Positions 53,199 through 61,991 of a DNA stretch of 64,000 nucleotides are shown here, one piece after another. Positions within the stretch are counted from its first letter, which is position 1. Each line of letters begins with the position of its first letter. This DNA comes from an uncultured Pelagibacteraceae bacterium (GTDB taxonomy: Bacteria; Pseudomonadota; Alphaproteobacteria; Pelagibacterales; Pelagibacteraceae), in NCBI GenBank assembly GCA_902601785.1, contig CACKOH010000005.1, positions 5,001 through 69,000 of the forward strand, read 5' to 3'. Below the pieces are notes generated by a model. It was not told the origin of the DNA. It saw only the letters and a program-made list of their open reading frames with translations, and did no database searches. Position numbers and translations under genes: made by a program.

Positions 53199-53866
53199 AT
53201 AAATTAAGGAATATTAAAAATATACTTTTTGATTGTGATGGAGTTTTATATCAAGATCTAGAAGCAGTTTTCGGTCAGGTAAGTAAAAAAATGACTGAAT
53301 ATATATCTAAAAAATTAAATTTAGATTTACAAGTGGCTAAAGAATTGCAGAGAAGTTACTTTCATAAATATGACACCAGTCTTAATGGTTTAATGATTAA
53401 TCATAATATCCCACCAAAAGAATTTTTAGATTATGTTCATGATATTGATTTATCTTTCTTAGAGAAAGATAAAGCTTTAAGACAAGAGCTTGAAAGCACC
53501 AATTTAAGAAAATTTGTTTTTACTAATGGAAGCAAAGAACATGTTAAAAACATAACCACATCACTTGGAATCGATGATCAATTTGAGAATATTTTTGACA
53601 TAGTAGACGCCAAATATAATCCTAAACCTGCAGCAAAAGCTTTTGATCTGATGTTAGAAAAATTCAAAATAGATCCAAAAGAAACACTTTATATTGAAGA
53701 TATTGCAAAAAATTTATCCATTGGAAAAGAAAGAGGAACAGCGACTGCGTGGTTAATCAATGACGAATACTGGGGTAAAAAAGAGTCAGATAAAGAATAC
53801 ATTGATTATAAAATAGAAAATCTTTCTTTATTTTTAAAAGAAATAAGGTTATTAAAAAACACATAA
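53195..53866 (+). CDS. HAD-family pyrimidine 5'-nucleotidase-like hydrolase
   Basis: 223 aa. HAD motif I 'LFDCDGVLYQD' (nucleophile Asp about 14), motif II 'FVFTNGSKEH' (about 108), motif III Lys in 'KYNPKPAAKAF' (about 148) and motif IV 'TLYIEDIAKN' (about 168). This SDT1/pyrimidine 5'-nucleotidase type commonly follows argB and precedes dapD in alphaproteobacteria, as here. Note DCDGV where many relatives have DLDNTLY. The physiological substrate is not evident from sequence. Confidence 0.85.
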   Translation: MNKLRNIKNILFDCDGVLYQDLEAVFGQVSKKMTEYISKKLNLDLQVAKELQRSYFHKYDTSLNGLMINHNIPPKEFLDYVHDIDLSFLEKDKALRQELESTNLRKFVFTNGSKEHVKNITTSLGIDDQFENIFDIVDAKYNPKPAAKAFDLMLEKFKIDPKETLYIEDIAKNLSIGKERGTATAWLINDEYWGKKESDKEYIDYKIENLSLFLKEIRLLKNT

Positions 53867-53871
53867 AAATT

Positions 53872-54699
53872 ATGAGTATAGAAAATATTATTAACGAAGC
53901 ATGGGAAAAAAGAGATCAAATAACCCCAAGTTCAGATGAAAATTTAAAGAATACTGTAAATCAAATTATTGACGATTTAGATAGTGGTAAAGTCAGAGTT
54001 GCTGAAAAAATTAATGATGAGTGGACAACTCATCAATATCTTAAAAAAGCAATCATGTTAAGTTTTAGAATGTACCCTATGGAAAATTTAAATGGTCCAT
54101 ATAGTAGTTGGTATGACAAAGCTCATCTTTTAAAAGGAAAAACAGCGGGATGGAGTAAAGAAGATCATGAAAATGCTGGTTTTAGAATGGTACCAAATTC
54201 ACCAGTAAGAAAAGGATCTTACGTCGGTAAAAATGCAGTATTGATGCCATGCTATGTTAATATTGGTGCGTACATAGATGAAGGCACTATGATTGACACT
54301 TTTGCAAGAGCTGGAAGTTGTAGTCAAATTGGAAAAAATTGTCATATCTCAGCTGGTTCAGGTGTTGGGGGTGTATTAGAGCCTGCCCAAGCATTACCCA
54401 CAATAATTGAGGATAATGTTTTTCTTGGTGCTATGTCAGAGGTTGTTGAAGGTGTAATAGTTGGAGAAGGATCTGTATTAAGTATGGGAATGTATATCGG
54501 TCAATCAACAAAAATAGTTGATAGAAAAACTGGTGAAATTACTTATGGAAAAATTCCACCTTATTCAGTCGTTGTACCTGGTTCTTTACCTGATAAGAAT
54601 AATCCAGCAGCGCCATCACTTTATTGTGCAGTAATTATTAAACAGGTTGATGAAAAAACTAGATCAAAAACATCAGTAAACGATCTTTTGAGAGAATAA
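53872..54699 (+). CDS. dapD: Tetrahydrodipicolinate N-succinyltransferase
   Basis: 275 aa. Lysine/diaminopimelate pathway, succinylase branch. A left-handed beta-helix is apparent from hexapeptide repeats at about 120-220 ('GSYVGKNAVLMPCYVNIGAYIDEGTMIDTFARAG', with 'CSQIGKNCHISAGSGVGGVLEP'). The tail 'SKTSVNDLLRE' is standard. It precedes dapE by two bases. Succinyl-DAP aminotransfer could be done by ArgD (22057). Confidence 0.96.
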   Translation: MSIENIINEAWEKRDQITPSSDENLKNTVNQIIDDLDSGKVRVAEKINDEWTTHQYLKKAIMLSFRMYPMENLNGPYSSWYDKAHLLKGKTAGWSKEDHENAGFRMVPNSPVRKGSYVGKNAVLMPCYVNIGAYIDEGTMIDTFARAGSCSQIGKNCHISAGSGVGGVLEPAQALPTIIEDNVFLGAMSEVVEGVIVGEGSVLSMGMYIGQSTKIVDRKTGEITYGKIPPYSVVVPGSLPDKNNPAAPSLYCAVIIKQVDEKTRSKTSVNDLLRE

Positions 54700-54701
54700 A
54701 A

Positions 54702-55859
54702 ATGCAAAAAATCAACGAACTTCAATTAGCTAAAGAGCTAATTAGGTTTCCATCGGTAACTCCTGTTGATGCAGGAATAATGAGTTTTTTAGAAAAAAAA
54801 CTAAAACAACTTGGTTTTAAAACTAAAGTACTTGAGTTTAGAGAAAATAACAGCAAACCAGTAAAAAATCTTTATGCAAGGCTTGGAAATAAAAGTCCTA
54901 ACTTTTGTTATGCTGGTCATTTAGATGTGGTTCCTGCTGGAAATCTAAAAGACTGGACTGTTAATCCATTTAAACCCTCAATTAAAAAAGGACATTTAAT
55001 TGGAAGAGGTGCAAATGATATGAAAAGCTCTATAGCAGCTTTCGTTTCAGCAATAAGTAATTTTATTGAAAATTACTCTAATTTTAGTGGCTCAATTAGT
55101 CTTTTGATTACTGGGGACGAAGAAGGTGCTGCTATTAATGGTACCAAAAAGGTTGTGGAGTATTTAAAAAAAAGAAAAGAGAAAATTGATTTTTGTTTAG
55201 TAGGAGAGCCAACTAACCCAAGTAAATTAGGTGAGATGATTAAAATTGGGCGAAGAGGAAGTATGAACGGTAGACTAACTATCACTGGAGCGCAAGGTCA
55301 CGTAGCTTATCCTCATCGAGCAAATAATCCTTCAACAGCACTTGTGCAAATACTTAAATTAATAAAAGATATCAAATTTGATCAAGGAACTAAAGATTTT
55401 CAACCAACTAACTTGGAAATAACGAAAATAAATATTAATAACACCGCTGATAATGTAATTCCAGGGGTTGCAACAGCTACATTTAATATAAGATTTAATA
55501 ATAAACATTCCTCTTCCTCACTTAAGAAGAAGATAAATAAAGTTATTAAAAAAATATCAGCTAAAAATAAATCTAAATATAAAATTGAATACAGTGTATC
55601 TGGAGAAGCTTTTTTAACAAATCCTAATAAAACAACTTTTATGATACAAGATGTAATTAGGAAAATTACAAAAATTAAACCTAAGCTTTCAACAACAGGA
55701 GGAACCTCAGATGCAAGATTTATAAGGAAAATTGCACCTTGTTTAGAATTTGGGTTGGTTGGTAAAACGATGCATAAAGTAGATGAGGCAGTTTCATTAT
55801 CAGATCTAAAAAAATTGACCTTAATTTATTCAAATATATTGAAAAATTATTTTAAGTGA
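54702..55859 (+). CDS. dapE: Succinyl-diaminopimelate desuccinylase
   Basis: 385 aa. M20 metallopeptidase-like enzyme with two zinc ions. Ligands and catalytic residues are readable: 'FCYAGHLDVVPAG' (His, Asp about 68-70), 'GRGANDMKSSIAAF' (Asp about 104), 'TGDEEGAAINGT' (Glu-Glu about 137) and the C-terminal His in 'GKTMHKVDEAV' (about 355). It converts succinyl-DAP to LL-DAP. The stop overlaps a GTG start of the next gene. Confidence 0.95.
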   Translation: MQKINELQLAKELIRFPSVTPVDAGIMSFLEKKLKQLGFKTKVLEFRENNSKPVKNLYARLGNKSPNFCYAGHLDVVPAGNLKDWTVNPFKPSIKKGHLIGRGANDMKSSIAAFVSAISNFIENYSNFSGSISLLITGDEEGAAINGTKKVVEYLKKRKEKIDFCLVGEPTNPSKLGEMIKIGRRGSMNGRLTITGAQGHVAYPHRANNPSTALVQILKLIKDIKFDQGTKDFQPTNLEITKININNTADNVIPGVATATFNIRFNNKHSSSSLKKKINKVIKKISAKNKSKYKIEYSVSGEAFLTNPNKTTFMIQDVIRKITKIKPKLSTTGGTSDARFIRKIAPCLEFGLVGKTMHKVDEAVSLSDLKKLTLIYSNILKNYFK

Positions 55860-56785
55860 AAACAGGGTTAATTACATCAAATACATATCAAAATCATAAT
55901 ACCGGGGATGGACATCCTGAAAAAATTGATAGAGTTACTGCTGTAATAGATAATTTTAAAAAATTAGACAATAAAAACCTAATTTGGAAAAAACCAAATA
56001 AATTTGAGAATTCTTTTTTGATTAAAACTCATACCTCAAATTATATAGATCAAGTTGATAAATCTTTTCCAAAAAAAGGATATAATTTTCTTGATGGAGA
56101 CACCGTAGTTTCTCCTGGTAGCAAAGATGCTTCTAAGGATGCTGTAGGTTCAATTATCACTGCAATTGATGGCGTACATAAAAATGAATTTAAAAATGCA
56201 TTTTGTGCAGTAAGACCTCCAGGACACCACGCAGAAAAAGAGAAAGCAATGGGATTTTGTATCTATAATAATGTTGCTGTTGGGGCAAATTACTTAATTG
56301 AAAAATACAAATATAACAAAATCGCAATTATTGACTTTGATGTTCACCATGGAAATGGTACTCAAAACATTTTTTATGATAACGAAAAAGTTTTATTTAT
56401 TTCTACTCATCAATACCCTTATTATCCAGGATCTGGCTCTGAAAAAGAAAAAGGTGATTTTAATAACGTATTAAATATCCCCCTTGAAGCTGGAACATCT
56501 GCAGAAATGTATTTAAACGCTTACGAAAATGTCTTAAATAAAGTAAGAGAGTTTAAGCCTGAATTCTTATTGTTTTCTGCAGGTTTTGACGCACACATTG
56601 ATGATCCTTTAGCCCAACTGCAGCTTAGTTCTGAAGATTTTTATAAAATTACTAAAAGAACATTAGAGATCTCAAAATCATTTTGTAATGGAAATGTTGT
56701 ATCAATACTTGAGGGTGGATATGATCTTAAAGCTTTGCAAGAGAGCACCAAAAGACATGTTGATGCTCTAATAGAATTTAATTGA
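55856..56785 (+). CDS. Histone deacetylase superfamily protein
   Basis: 309 aa with a GTG start at 55856 that overlaps the dapE TGA (GTGA). Zinc-dependent deacetylase fold: 'FCAVRPPGHHAEKEKAMGFCIYNNVAVGA' (two His, about 120-140), 'IDFDVHHGNGTQNIF' (zinc ligands Asp/His, about 160-172), 'STHQYPYYPGSG', 'SAGFDAHIDDPLAQLQLS' (Asp ligand, about 243) and 'LEGGYDL'. It belongs with bacterial HDAC-like and acetylpolyamine amidohydrolases. No histones exist here, so substrates are probably acetyl-lysines on other proteins or small acetyl compounds. Followed by a SET-domain gene. Confidence 0.9.
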   Translation: MKTGLITSNTYQNHNTGDGHPEKIDRVTAVIDNFKKLDNKNLIWKKPNKFENSFLIKTHTSNYIDQVDKSFPKKGYNFLDGDTVVSPGSKDASKDAVGSIITAIDGVHKNEFKNAFCAVRPPGHHAEKEKAMGFCIYNNVAVGANYLIEKYKYNKIAIIDFDVHHGNGTQNIFYDNEKVLFISTHQYPYYPGSGSEKEKGDFNNVLNIPLEAGTSAEMYLNAYENVLNKVREFKPEFLLFSAGFDAHIDDPLAQLQLSSEDFYKITKRTLEISKSFCNGNVVSILEGGYDLKALQESTKRHVDALIEFN

Positions 56786-56817
56786 TAATTTAATATAACT
56801 ATCTAAACACGATCTAA

Positions 56818-57309
56818 ATGAAACTGTACAGAATTAAAAAGTCAGGTATAGATAAAAAAGGACGAGGACTTTACGCAACAAAAGATATTAAAGCTGGAAC
56901 TAAGGTAATTGATTACATCGGTAAATTAATCACAAAAAAACAAACTGAAGAATCTGATAAATATGATAATGGTAAACCCATTTATTTATTTACTATAAAT
57001 AAAAGATACGATCTTGATGGAGATTTTCCATGGAATACTGCAGGTTTAATCAATCATTCATGTGATAACAATTGCGACTATGATGGTAAAGGACTAAAAA
57101 TTTGGGTTAAAGCAATTAGAAATATCAAAAAAGGTGAAGAATTTACTTGCGATTATGGATTTGGTTACGATGAAAATTACAAACAATTTCCATGCAAATG
57201 CAAATCTAAAAACTGTTGTGGCTATATAGTAAGAGCTGAGTCTAGATGGAGAATAAATAAAAAGTTTACAATGAGTAATAAGAAAAAATTAATAAATAAC
57301 TCTATATAA
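56818..57309 (+). CDS. SET domain protein methyltransferase
   Basis: 163 aa. Nearly the whole protein is a SET domain: 'KKGRGLYATKDIKAGTKVIDYIG' (about 15-38), the pseudoknot 'GLINHSCDNNCDY' (NHS, about 77-89), 'IKKGEEFTCDYGFGYDE' (about 108-124), and a post-SET zinc site 'CKCKSKNCCGYI'. The family transfers methyl from S-adenosylmethionine to lysine side chains. All catalytic elements are present. Thirty-two bases after the deacetylase-like gene. The 3' end overlaps convergent truA by 21 bases. Confidence 0.9.
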   Translation: MKLYRIKKSGIDKKGRGLYATKDIKAGTKVIDYIGKLITKKQTEESDKYDNGKPIYLFTINKRYDLDGDFPWNTAGLINHSCDNNCDYDGKGLKIWVKAIRNIKKGEEFTCDYGFGYDENYKQFPCKCKSKNCCGYIVRAESRWRINKKFTMSNKKKLINNSI

Positions 57310-58029
57310 AAAAAGCCCTTCAGGTGGTGCTGGCGGAGCACACAGTACTCTTTTTTTAGATTTAAATACTTTGTCAAAAGTTTTTAGATCCCATTTCTTT
57401 TCCCCCAAATATTTTAGACAACCTACCATCGATCTTACTTGCTGTTGTAAAAATGATTGTGATTTAAATTCTATTTCAATTTTATTTTTTAATGCTCTTA
57501 TTTTAATTGATTTAATTGTTCTAATTGGACTTTTAGCGTGACAACTTGATGATCTGAACGTTGAATAGTCATTTGTCCCCAATAATTTTTTTGCCCCTTT
57601 TTTCATTAAATCAACATCTAGTATTTTTCTTACATGCCACCCTCTTCCATTTTCAATTATAGGAGCACTTATTTGATTAAAAATTATATATCTATAAATT
57701 CTTTGTTTAGCAGAAAATCGTGAATGAAATTTTTCACTTCTTTTTTTAATTTGAGTAATTGCTATACCCTTTTCATTAAGAAAATGATTAATTGATTTTA
57801 AAAATTTTGTTAAATCTAAAATTTTATTTTGAGAATCAAAGTGAGCTGACTGAGCGTTAGCATGTACACCTGCGTCTGTTCTGCCAGATCCATTTAGAAT
57901 TATTTTTTCTTTTAAAAGTTTTGATAAATGATGTTGAATTAATCCTTGAATAGTAGAGCCTTTTTTTTGAATCTGCCAGCCTCTAAAACTTGTTCCAAGA
58001 TATTCAATAAGAACTTGATACCTCGCCAT
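57289..58029 (-). CDS. truA: tRNA pseudouridine synthase A
   Basis: 246 aa. It modifies U38-U40 in tRNA anticodon stems. The catalytic Asp is in 'NGSGRTDAGVHANAQSAHFD' (about 53), with 'EYLGTSFRGWQ' at the N-terminus and 'QQQVRSMVGCLKYLG' towards the C-terminus. It is directly after fmt, with the start codon one base from its stop. The order def-fmt-truA is conserved in alphaproteobacteria. Confidence 0.95.
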   Translation of the reverse strand: MARYQVLIEYLGTSFRGWQIQKKGSTIQGLIQHHLSKLLKEKIILNGSGRTDAGVHANAQSAHFDSQNKILDLTKFLKSINHFLNEKGIAITQIKKRSEKFHSRFSAKQRIYRYIIFNQISAPIIENGRGWHVRKILDVDLMKKGAKKLLGTNDYSTFRSSSCHAKSPIRTIKSIKIRALKNKIEIEFKSQSFLQQQVRSMVGCLKYLGEKKWDLKTFDKVFKSKKRVLCAPPAPPEGLFLYRVIY

Positions 58030-58953
58030 TTAAATCTGATGGCCTTTTCTAATTCTTGAACCAAGCATAAATTCACCAATATTTTGGGGCCTTTTTCCTT
58101 GTCTTTGTATCTCTGTGACTTTAATTGATTGCTTATCTCCACAAGCAATTTCTAAATAATCATTAAGAACCTGTCCCGGATTTCCAATCCCATTGCTGAT
58201 TTCTGCTTTTAAAATTTTATATCTCTCACCACTTGAAATAAAAAAAGCACCTGGGACAGGATATAAACCATTTATTTTCCCTATAATATTTTCTGCATTA
58301 CTCGTCCAATCAATTAAACCTTCGGTCTTTTGAATTTTTGGAGCATAAGTTGCTTTAGAATGATCTTGAGCCAAGAAAGTTGCTTTGTCTTCAAGTATGT
58401 CATCAATATTATCTAAAATTTTTTCTGCAGCAATAAAAGATAACTTTTCAGTAATTTCAGTAGAATTAAAATTATTCTCCATATTGATCTTATAGGTATT
58501 GCAAACTGGGCCTGTGTCTAATTTTTCCTCTATTTTCATAATACTGACCCCAGTTTCTTTATCTAAATTCATTATAGCTCTTTGTATGGGTGCCGCTCCT
58601 CTCCAGTTGGGCAGAATAGATGCATGTATATTTATAAATCCTTTTTTTGTTAAACTTAAAAATTCTTTAGGTATAATTTGTCCATAGGCTACAACAATTG
58701 CTAGATCTGCATCTACTGATTTAAAAAATTCGTATTCTTCTTTATTTTCTTTTAAAGTTAATGGTGCCCTGTACTCTAAATTTAAAGTTTCAGAAATTCC
58801 TTGAATAGGGGATTTGTTAATTTTTTGTCCACGATGTGATTTTTGTGGAGGTTGAGTATAAACGCATGTTACAGGATATCCATTTTGATAAAGAGATTTT
58901 AAAATTGGTACAGCAAACATGGGTGTACCCATAAAAATAATTTTCTTAGCCAT
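58030..58953 (-). CDS. fmt: Methionyl-tRNA formyltransferase
   Basis: 307 aa. It formylates initiator Met-tRNA. 'IIFMGTPMFAVPILKSL' starts the domain, 'VVAYGQIIPKEFL', the folate/catalytic loop 'NIHASILPNWRGAAPIQRAIM' (about 108-128) and 'MKIEEKLDTGPV' (Asp about 145) follow. A C-terminal OB domain (about 205-300) binds tRNA. It acts before peptide deformylase, whose gene is three bases upstream. Confidence 0.96.
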   Translation of the reverse strand: MAKKIIFMGTPMFAVPILKSLYQNGYPVTCVYTQPPQKSHRGQKINKSPIQGISETLNLEYRAPLTLKENKEEYEFFKSVDADLAIVVAYGQIIPKEFLSLTKKGFINIHASILPNWRGAAPIQRAIMNLDKETGVSIMKIEEKLDTGPVCNTYKINMENNFNSTEITEKLSFIAAEKILDNIDDILEDKATFLAQDHSKATYAPKIQKTEGLIDWTSNAENIIGKINGLYPVPGAFFISSGERYKILKAEISNGIGNPGQVLNDYLEIACGDKQSIKVTEIQRQGKRPQNIGEFMLGSRIRKGHQI

Positions 58954-58956
58954 GAA

Positions 58957-59475
58957 TTAAACTTCGGCTGTACTCGATTTTAATTTTGATAATTTTTTAA
59001 TTATCATTGATCTTTTTAATTTTGAGAGATAATCGATAAATAATATGCCCTCTAGGTGATCCATTTCATGTTGAATGCATGTAGCAAGTAAACCTTCAGC
59101 CTTTAGCAATTGTTTTTTTCCATTATAATCTAAATACTCTACTTCGCATTTACTTGGTCTATCTATATCTGCAAATTGGTTTGGAACCGAAAGGCATCCT
59201 TCTTCATAAGTTGCCTTAAAAGGATCTTTATTTTTAATTATAGGATTTACAAAATATCTTGGCTCTTTTTTATTTTCTTCCTTGCAAATATCCATGACTA
59301 TAATTCTTTTCGGTATTCCAACTTGTATTGCAGCAAGACCAATCCCGTTAGCTGCATACATGGTCTCCAACATGTCTTTCATTAGTTTCTGCTCTTCCTT
59401 TCCAACTTTACCTACTGGTTTTGAAACTTGTCTCAGCAGTTTATTAGGTTCTGTAATTATAGTTCTTGTAGCCAT
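58957..59475 (-). CDS. def: Peptide deformylase
   Basis: 172 aa. It removes the formyl group from new proteins. Motif 1 'GIGLAAIQVG' (about 44-53), motif 2 'EEGCLSVPN' with the metal Cys (about 92-100), and motif 3 'QHEMDHLEGILF' (about 134-145, HExxH) are intact. The Ile in motif 1 where E. coli has Pro is common in alphaproteobacteria. First gene of def-fmt-truA. Confidence 0.97.
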   Translation of the reverse strand: MATRTIITEPNKLLRQVSKPVGKVGKEEQKLMKDMLETMYAANGIGLAAIQVGIPKRIIVMDICKEENKKEPRYFVNPIIKNKDPFKATYEEGCLSVPNQFADIDRPSKCEVEYLDYNGKKQLLKAEGLLATCIQHEMDHLEGILFIDYLSKLKRSMIIKKLSKLKSSTAEV

Positions 59476-59500
59476 GTTTTAATTTATTTTATTATAAATT

Positions 59501-61264
59501 TTATACTTTTAAAGGTAGAACTTTTAACAAAAGTTTATTTCTAATCAAATCAACATTTAGCTGATTGAGTGTATTGATAATAAAATAAACTGTATCTTCA
59601 TCTAGATTCTCAATTTTTTCTGGACCAATGACTTCTATTACTCTTAGCAATGCAGCGCCAATTTCATTGTTTTCAATCATAAACTGAATATCTGCAGGCA
59701 TTTCTGACTCTTTAATCTCATATAAGCTATCATATTTTTTTGAGATTTGTATTCCATCAGATTTCAATGCTTCTAAGAAAATAATATCTTTTTTAGATAA
59801 AAAATATTTTTTATCTTTTTTGATTTTCTTTAAAAATTTTTCAAGATCTTGTTCGATCTGGGATTTAGCGTAGTCCCCGTTAAAATAATTCACTAATTTA
59901 GATTGATGCAAAACTTTATTGTTAAATTTAATTTTTTTATCTCTTACTTTCTCAGTTTTAGAATAACTGTTATAAAAAGTTGTATAATTTGAAGGTACAT
60001 CATCTTCTGAAATTTGATCTAAAAAATTTTTTAATTCTTCATCAAAAGTATTACCAATTTCATCCCTATTAAAGACATCTTTTAATGTTTTCATCAACTC
60101 TAACTTTAATTTGGTATCTTCTGTTAAAAGTATTCGTTGGTATAAGAGTGCTCTCCCTTCTATAGGAGGCAAGGATTTGTAAGCTTCCTGTGCGTTTAAG
60201 AATTGATTAATATTGAATTGAAACTTTTTATAAAATTCAAATAAATCTTTTTCTGAATAATTTTTATCATGAACTGCTTTTTCAATAATAGAAATTTTAT
60301 CTATTTCAGTAATTTCTAAATCTTTAATATTAAAGAGAAGATTTGATGCAGATAAATATTGCCAAATAAATTTTGGAGTATCCACATTTGGCTCAAATGA
60401 AAATTCAGGATCAGTTCTATGTGCTAAATGAAAATCTAAAATAGAGTTTTCAGAAATTGTTTTATCTACTTCCTCTACATATCCGAATAAGTAACTTATT
60501 TTATTTTCATAATAATCATCTTGAAAACCAAGTTCTTTTTTCAAATCTAAAATTAATTGAGCCTCTTCATTTTTGCCATAATTGACTAAACAATATAAAT
60601 TGAACTTGGACAAATATTCATCCTCAATTGGTTTAGTAATATTAGAAAAAATTTCACATGATTTTTTTACGTTTGAGTCAGATAAATAAGTGTCTACTAA
60701 AAACCTAGTTAGCTCAGGGTGCAAGTTAATAGTCTGATTGTAAATCAAATATTCTTCAATTAGTTCTAGATTAGAGTTTTTAATTAACCAATCAGATTTA
60801 AATTTCAAAAACTCTTGCTCACTTATATTTTGATTTGGATAGTAAGCATTGGTTAACAAGGAAATATTCATTATTTCTGAAGCATCTTGTGAAAGATTAT
60901 ATTTATTAATGTTTTCAAAAAGACTTTTTAATTTAGAACCATCAGAATTTGACCACATATCGATACTTAGTCCATATTCGGCTGGATCATATAATCCCAC
61001 AATTTTAATTTCTTTTGACACAACATCTTTATCTAGTTTAATTGGATCATTTTTCTTGTTTGATTGTAAGTTATAAATAGTGCTTCCAGTATTGTTGTTT
61101 CGATTTTGATTAGAAATATTGGTTTCTACAACAATATCTGTTTCTTTCTTTTCTAAATTCCAGATATCAACTGGTTTATCTTCTGCGAACATATTTGTAG
61201 CTAATAATAAATAAAATATTAAAATTGAAAAATATTTCTTATTTAACAATTTTAAAATTTTCAT
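59501..61264 (-). CDS. Uncharacterised exported helical protein
   Basis: 587 aa. The N-terminus (about 1-28) looks like a signal peptide ending '...NMFAEDKP'. The remainder has no membrane segment and is rich in Leu, Lys, Glu, Asp with short repeating helix pairs ('FLKFKSDWLIKNSNLELIEEYL', 'EELKNFLDQI'), suggestive of an alpha-solenoid, though no TPR consensus is clear. No catalytic motif recognised. It is probably periplasmic. Preceded by a 60-aa membrane protein whose 3' end overlaps its start by 26 bases; followed by def at 26 bases. Confidence 0.75.
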   Translation of the reverse strand: MKILKLLNKKYFSILIFYLLLATNMFAEDKPVDIWNLEKKETDIVVETNISNQNRNNNTGSTIYNLQSNKKNDPIKLDKDVVSKEIKIVGLYDPAEYGLSIDMWSNSDGSKLKSLFENINKYNLSQDASEIMNISLLTNAYYPNQNISEQEFLKFKSDWLIKNSNLELIEEYLIYNQTINLHPELTRFLVDTYLSDSNVKKSCEIFSNITKPIEDEYLSKFNLYCLVNYGKNEEAQLILDLKKELGFQDDYYENKISYLFGYVEEVDKTISENSILDFHLAHRTDPEFSFEPNVDTPKFIWQYLSASNLLFNIKDLEITEIDKISIIEKAVHDKNYSEKDLFEFYKKFQFNINQFLNAQEAYKSLPPIEGRALLYQRILLTEDTKLKLELMKTLKDVFNRDEIGNTFDEELKNFLDQISEDDVPSNYTTFYNSYSKTEKVRDKKIKFNNKVLHQSKLVNYFNGDYAKSQIEQDLEKFLKKIKKDKKYFLSKKDIIFLEALKSDGIQISKKYDSLYEIKESEMPADIQFMIENNEIGAALLRVIEVIGPEKIENLDEDTVYFIINTLNQLNVDLIRNKLLLKVLPLKV

Positions 61265-61421
61265 TTGGAATTATTTTTTCTATTTCTTTTTTAGGTGCAG
61301 GGAAATCTAATGAGTTTATAAAAAATACAATTCCTATAACCACAATCAATCCGAGTGTTAATTTAATTACGATTCCTGTAATACTAGCTTTGCCTGAACT
61401 TGTGTTTTTAGTAAATTGCAT
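61239..61421 (-). CDS. Small single-pass membrane protein
   Basis: 60 aa: polar N-terminus 'MQFTKNTSSGKASITGI', one transmembrane helix (about 15-36), and a periplasmic or cytoplasmic tail 'SLDFPAPKKEIEKIIPNEN'. It overlaps the start of the 587-aa exported protein gene by 26 bases, so the two are probably translated together. The membrane pattern and position speak for a real gene. No named family recognised. Divergent from aroK with 57 bases between them. Confidence 0.65.
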   Translation of the reverse strand: MQFTKNTSSGKASITGIVIKLTLGLIVVIGIVFFINSLDFPAPKKEIEKIIPNENFKIVK

Positions 61422-61478
61422 ATAACTTTAGATAATTTCAAATTAAGACATATTTGTGTTTTTTCAATAAAGAAACTT

Positions 61479-61991
61479 ATGAAATCAAAAGAAAATCTTG
61501 TGTTTTTAGGAATGATGGGATCTGGAAAGAGTTCTATAGGCATGTTGGTCGCAAAAAAACTAAAATTAAATTTTATAGATATAGATAATGAGATTGAAAA
61601 TAAAGTGGGTACAACCATAAGCAAAATGTTTGAGGATAAAGGTGAAGATTTTTTTAGAAAAGTAGAAGAGAAAGTAACGCTAAAAAATTTAAAACTACGC
61701 TCGTCCGTGATTTCTCTTGGTGGTGGAGCTTTTATGAATGAAAATATTAGAAAAGAAGTTTTAAAAAGTCATATATCTTTTTGGCTAAACTGGAATAACA
61801 ATATTTTGTTAGGGAGAATAAAAAATAGTAAAAAAAGACCTCTTGCGATAAACTCATCAGATGATCAAATAATTGATTTAATTCAAAAACGCTCTAACAT
61901 TTATGCAAGAGCTTTATTTGAGATCAAGTGTGATAACTTAACTAAAAATGAAGTAGTTAATAAAATAATTAAAATTTATGAGTCAAATTAA
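61479..61991 (+). CDS. aroK: Shikimate kinase
   Basis: 170 aa from the ATG at 61479 (MKSKENLVFLGMMGSGKSS); an open frame reaching back to 61416 overlaps the divergent gene and is not supported. P-loop 'GMMGSGKSS' (about 9-17), 'FIDIDNEIE' (shikimate Asp about 35), 'DFFRKVEE' (Arg about 58), 'GGGAFMN' (about 80) and the lid Arg in 'KKRPLA' (about 118). It overlaps aroB by 14 bases; aroKB is a usual pair. Confidence 0.95.
   Translation: MKSKENLVFLGMMGSGKSSIGMLVAKKLKLNFIDIDNEIENKVGTTISKMFEDKGEDFFRKVEEKVTLKNLKLRSSVISLGGGAFMNENIRKEVLKSHISFWLNWNNNILLGRIKNSKKRPLAINSSDDQIIDLIQKRSNIYARALFEIKCDNLTKNEVVNKIIKIYESN

Noticed and set aside
61416-61478. N-terminal extension of shikimate kinase
   Set aside because: The P-loop of the family starts within ten residues of the ATG at 61479; the extension overlaps the divergent gene region.
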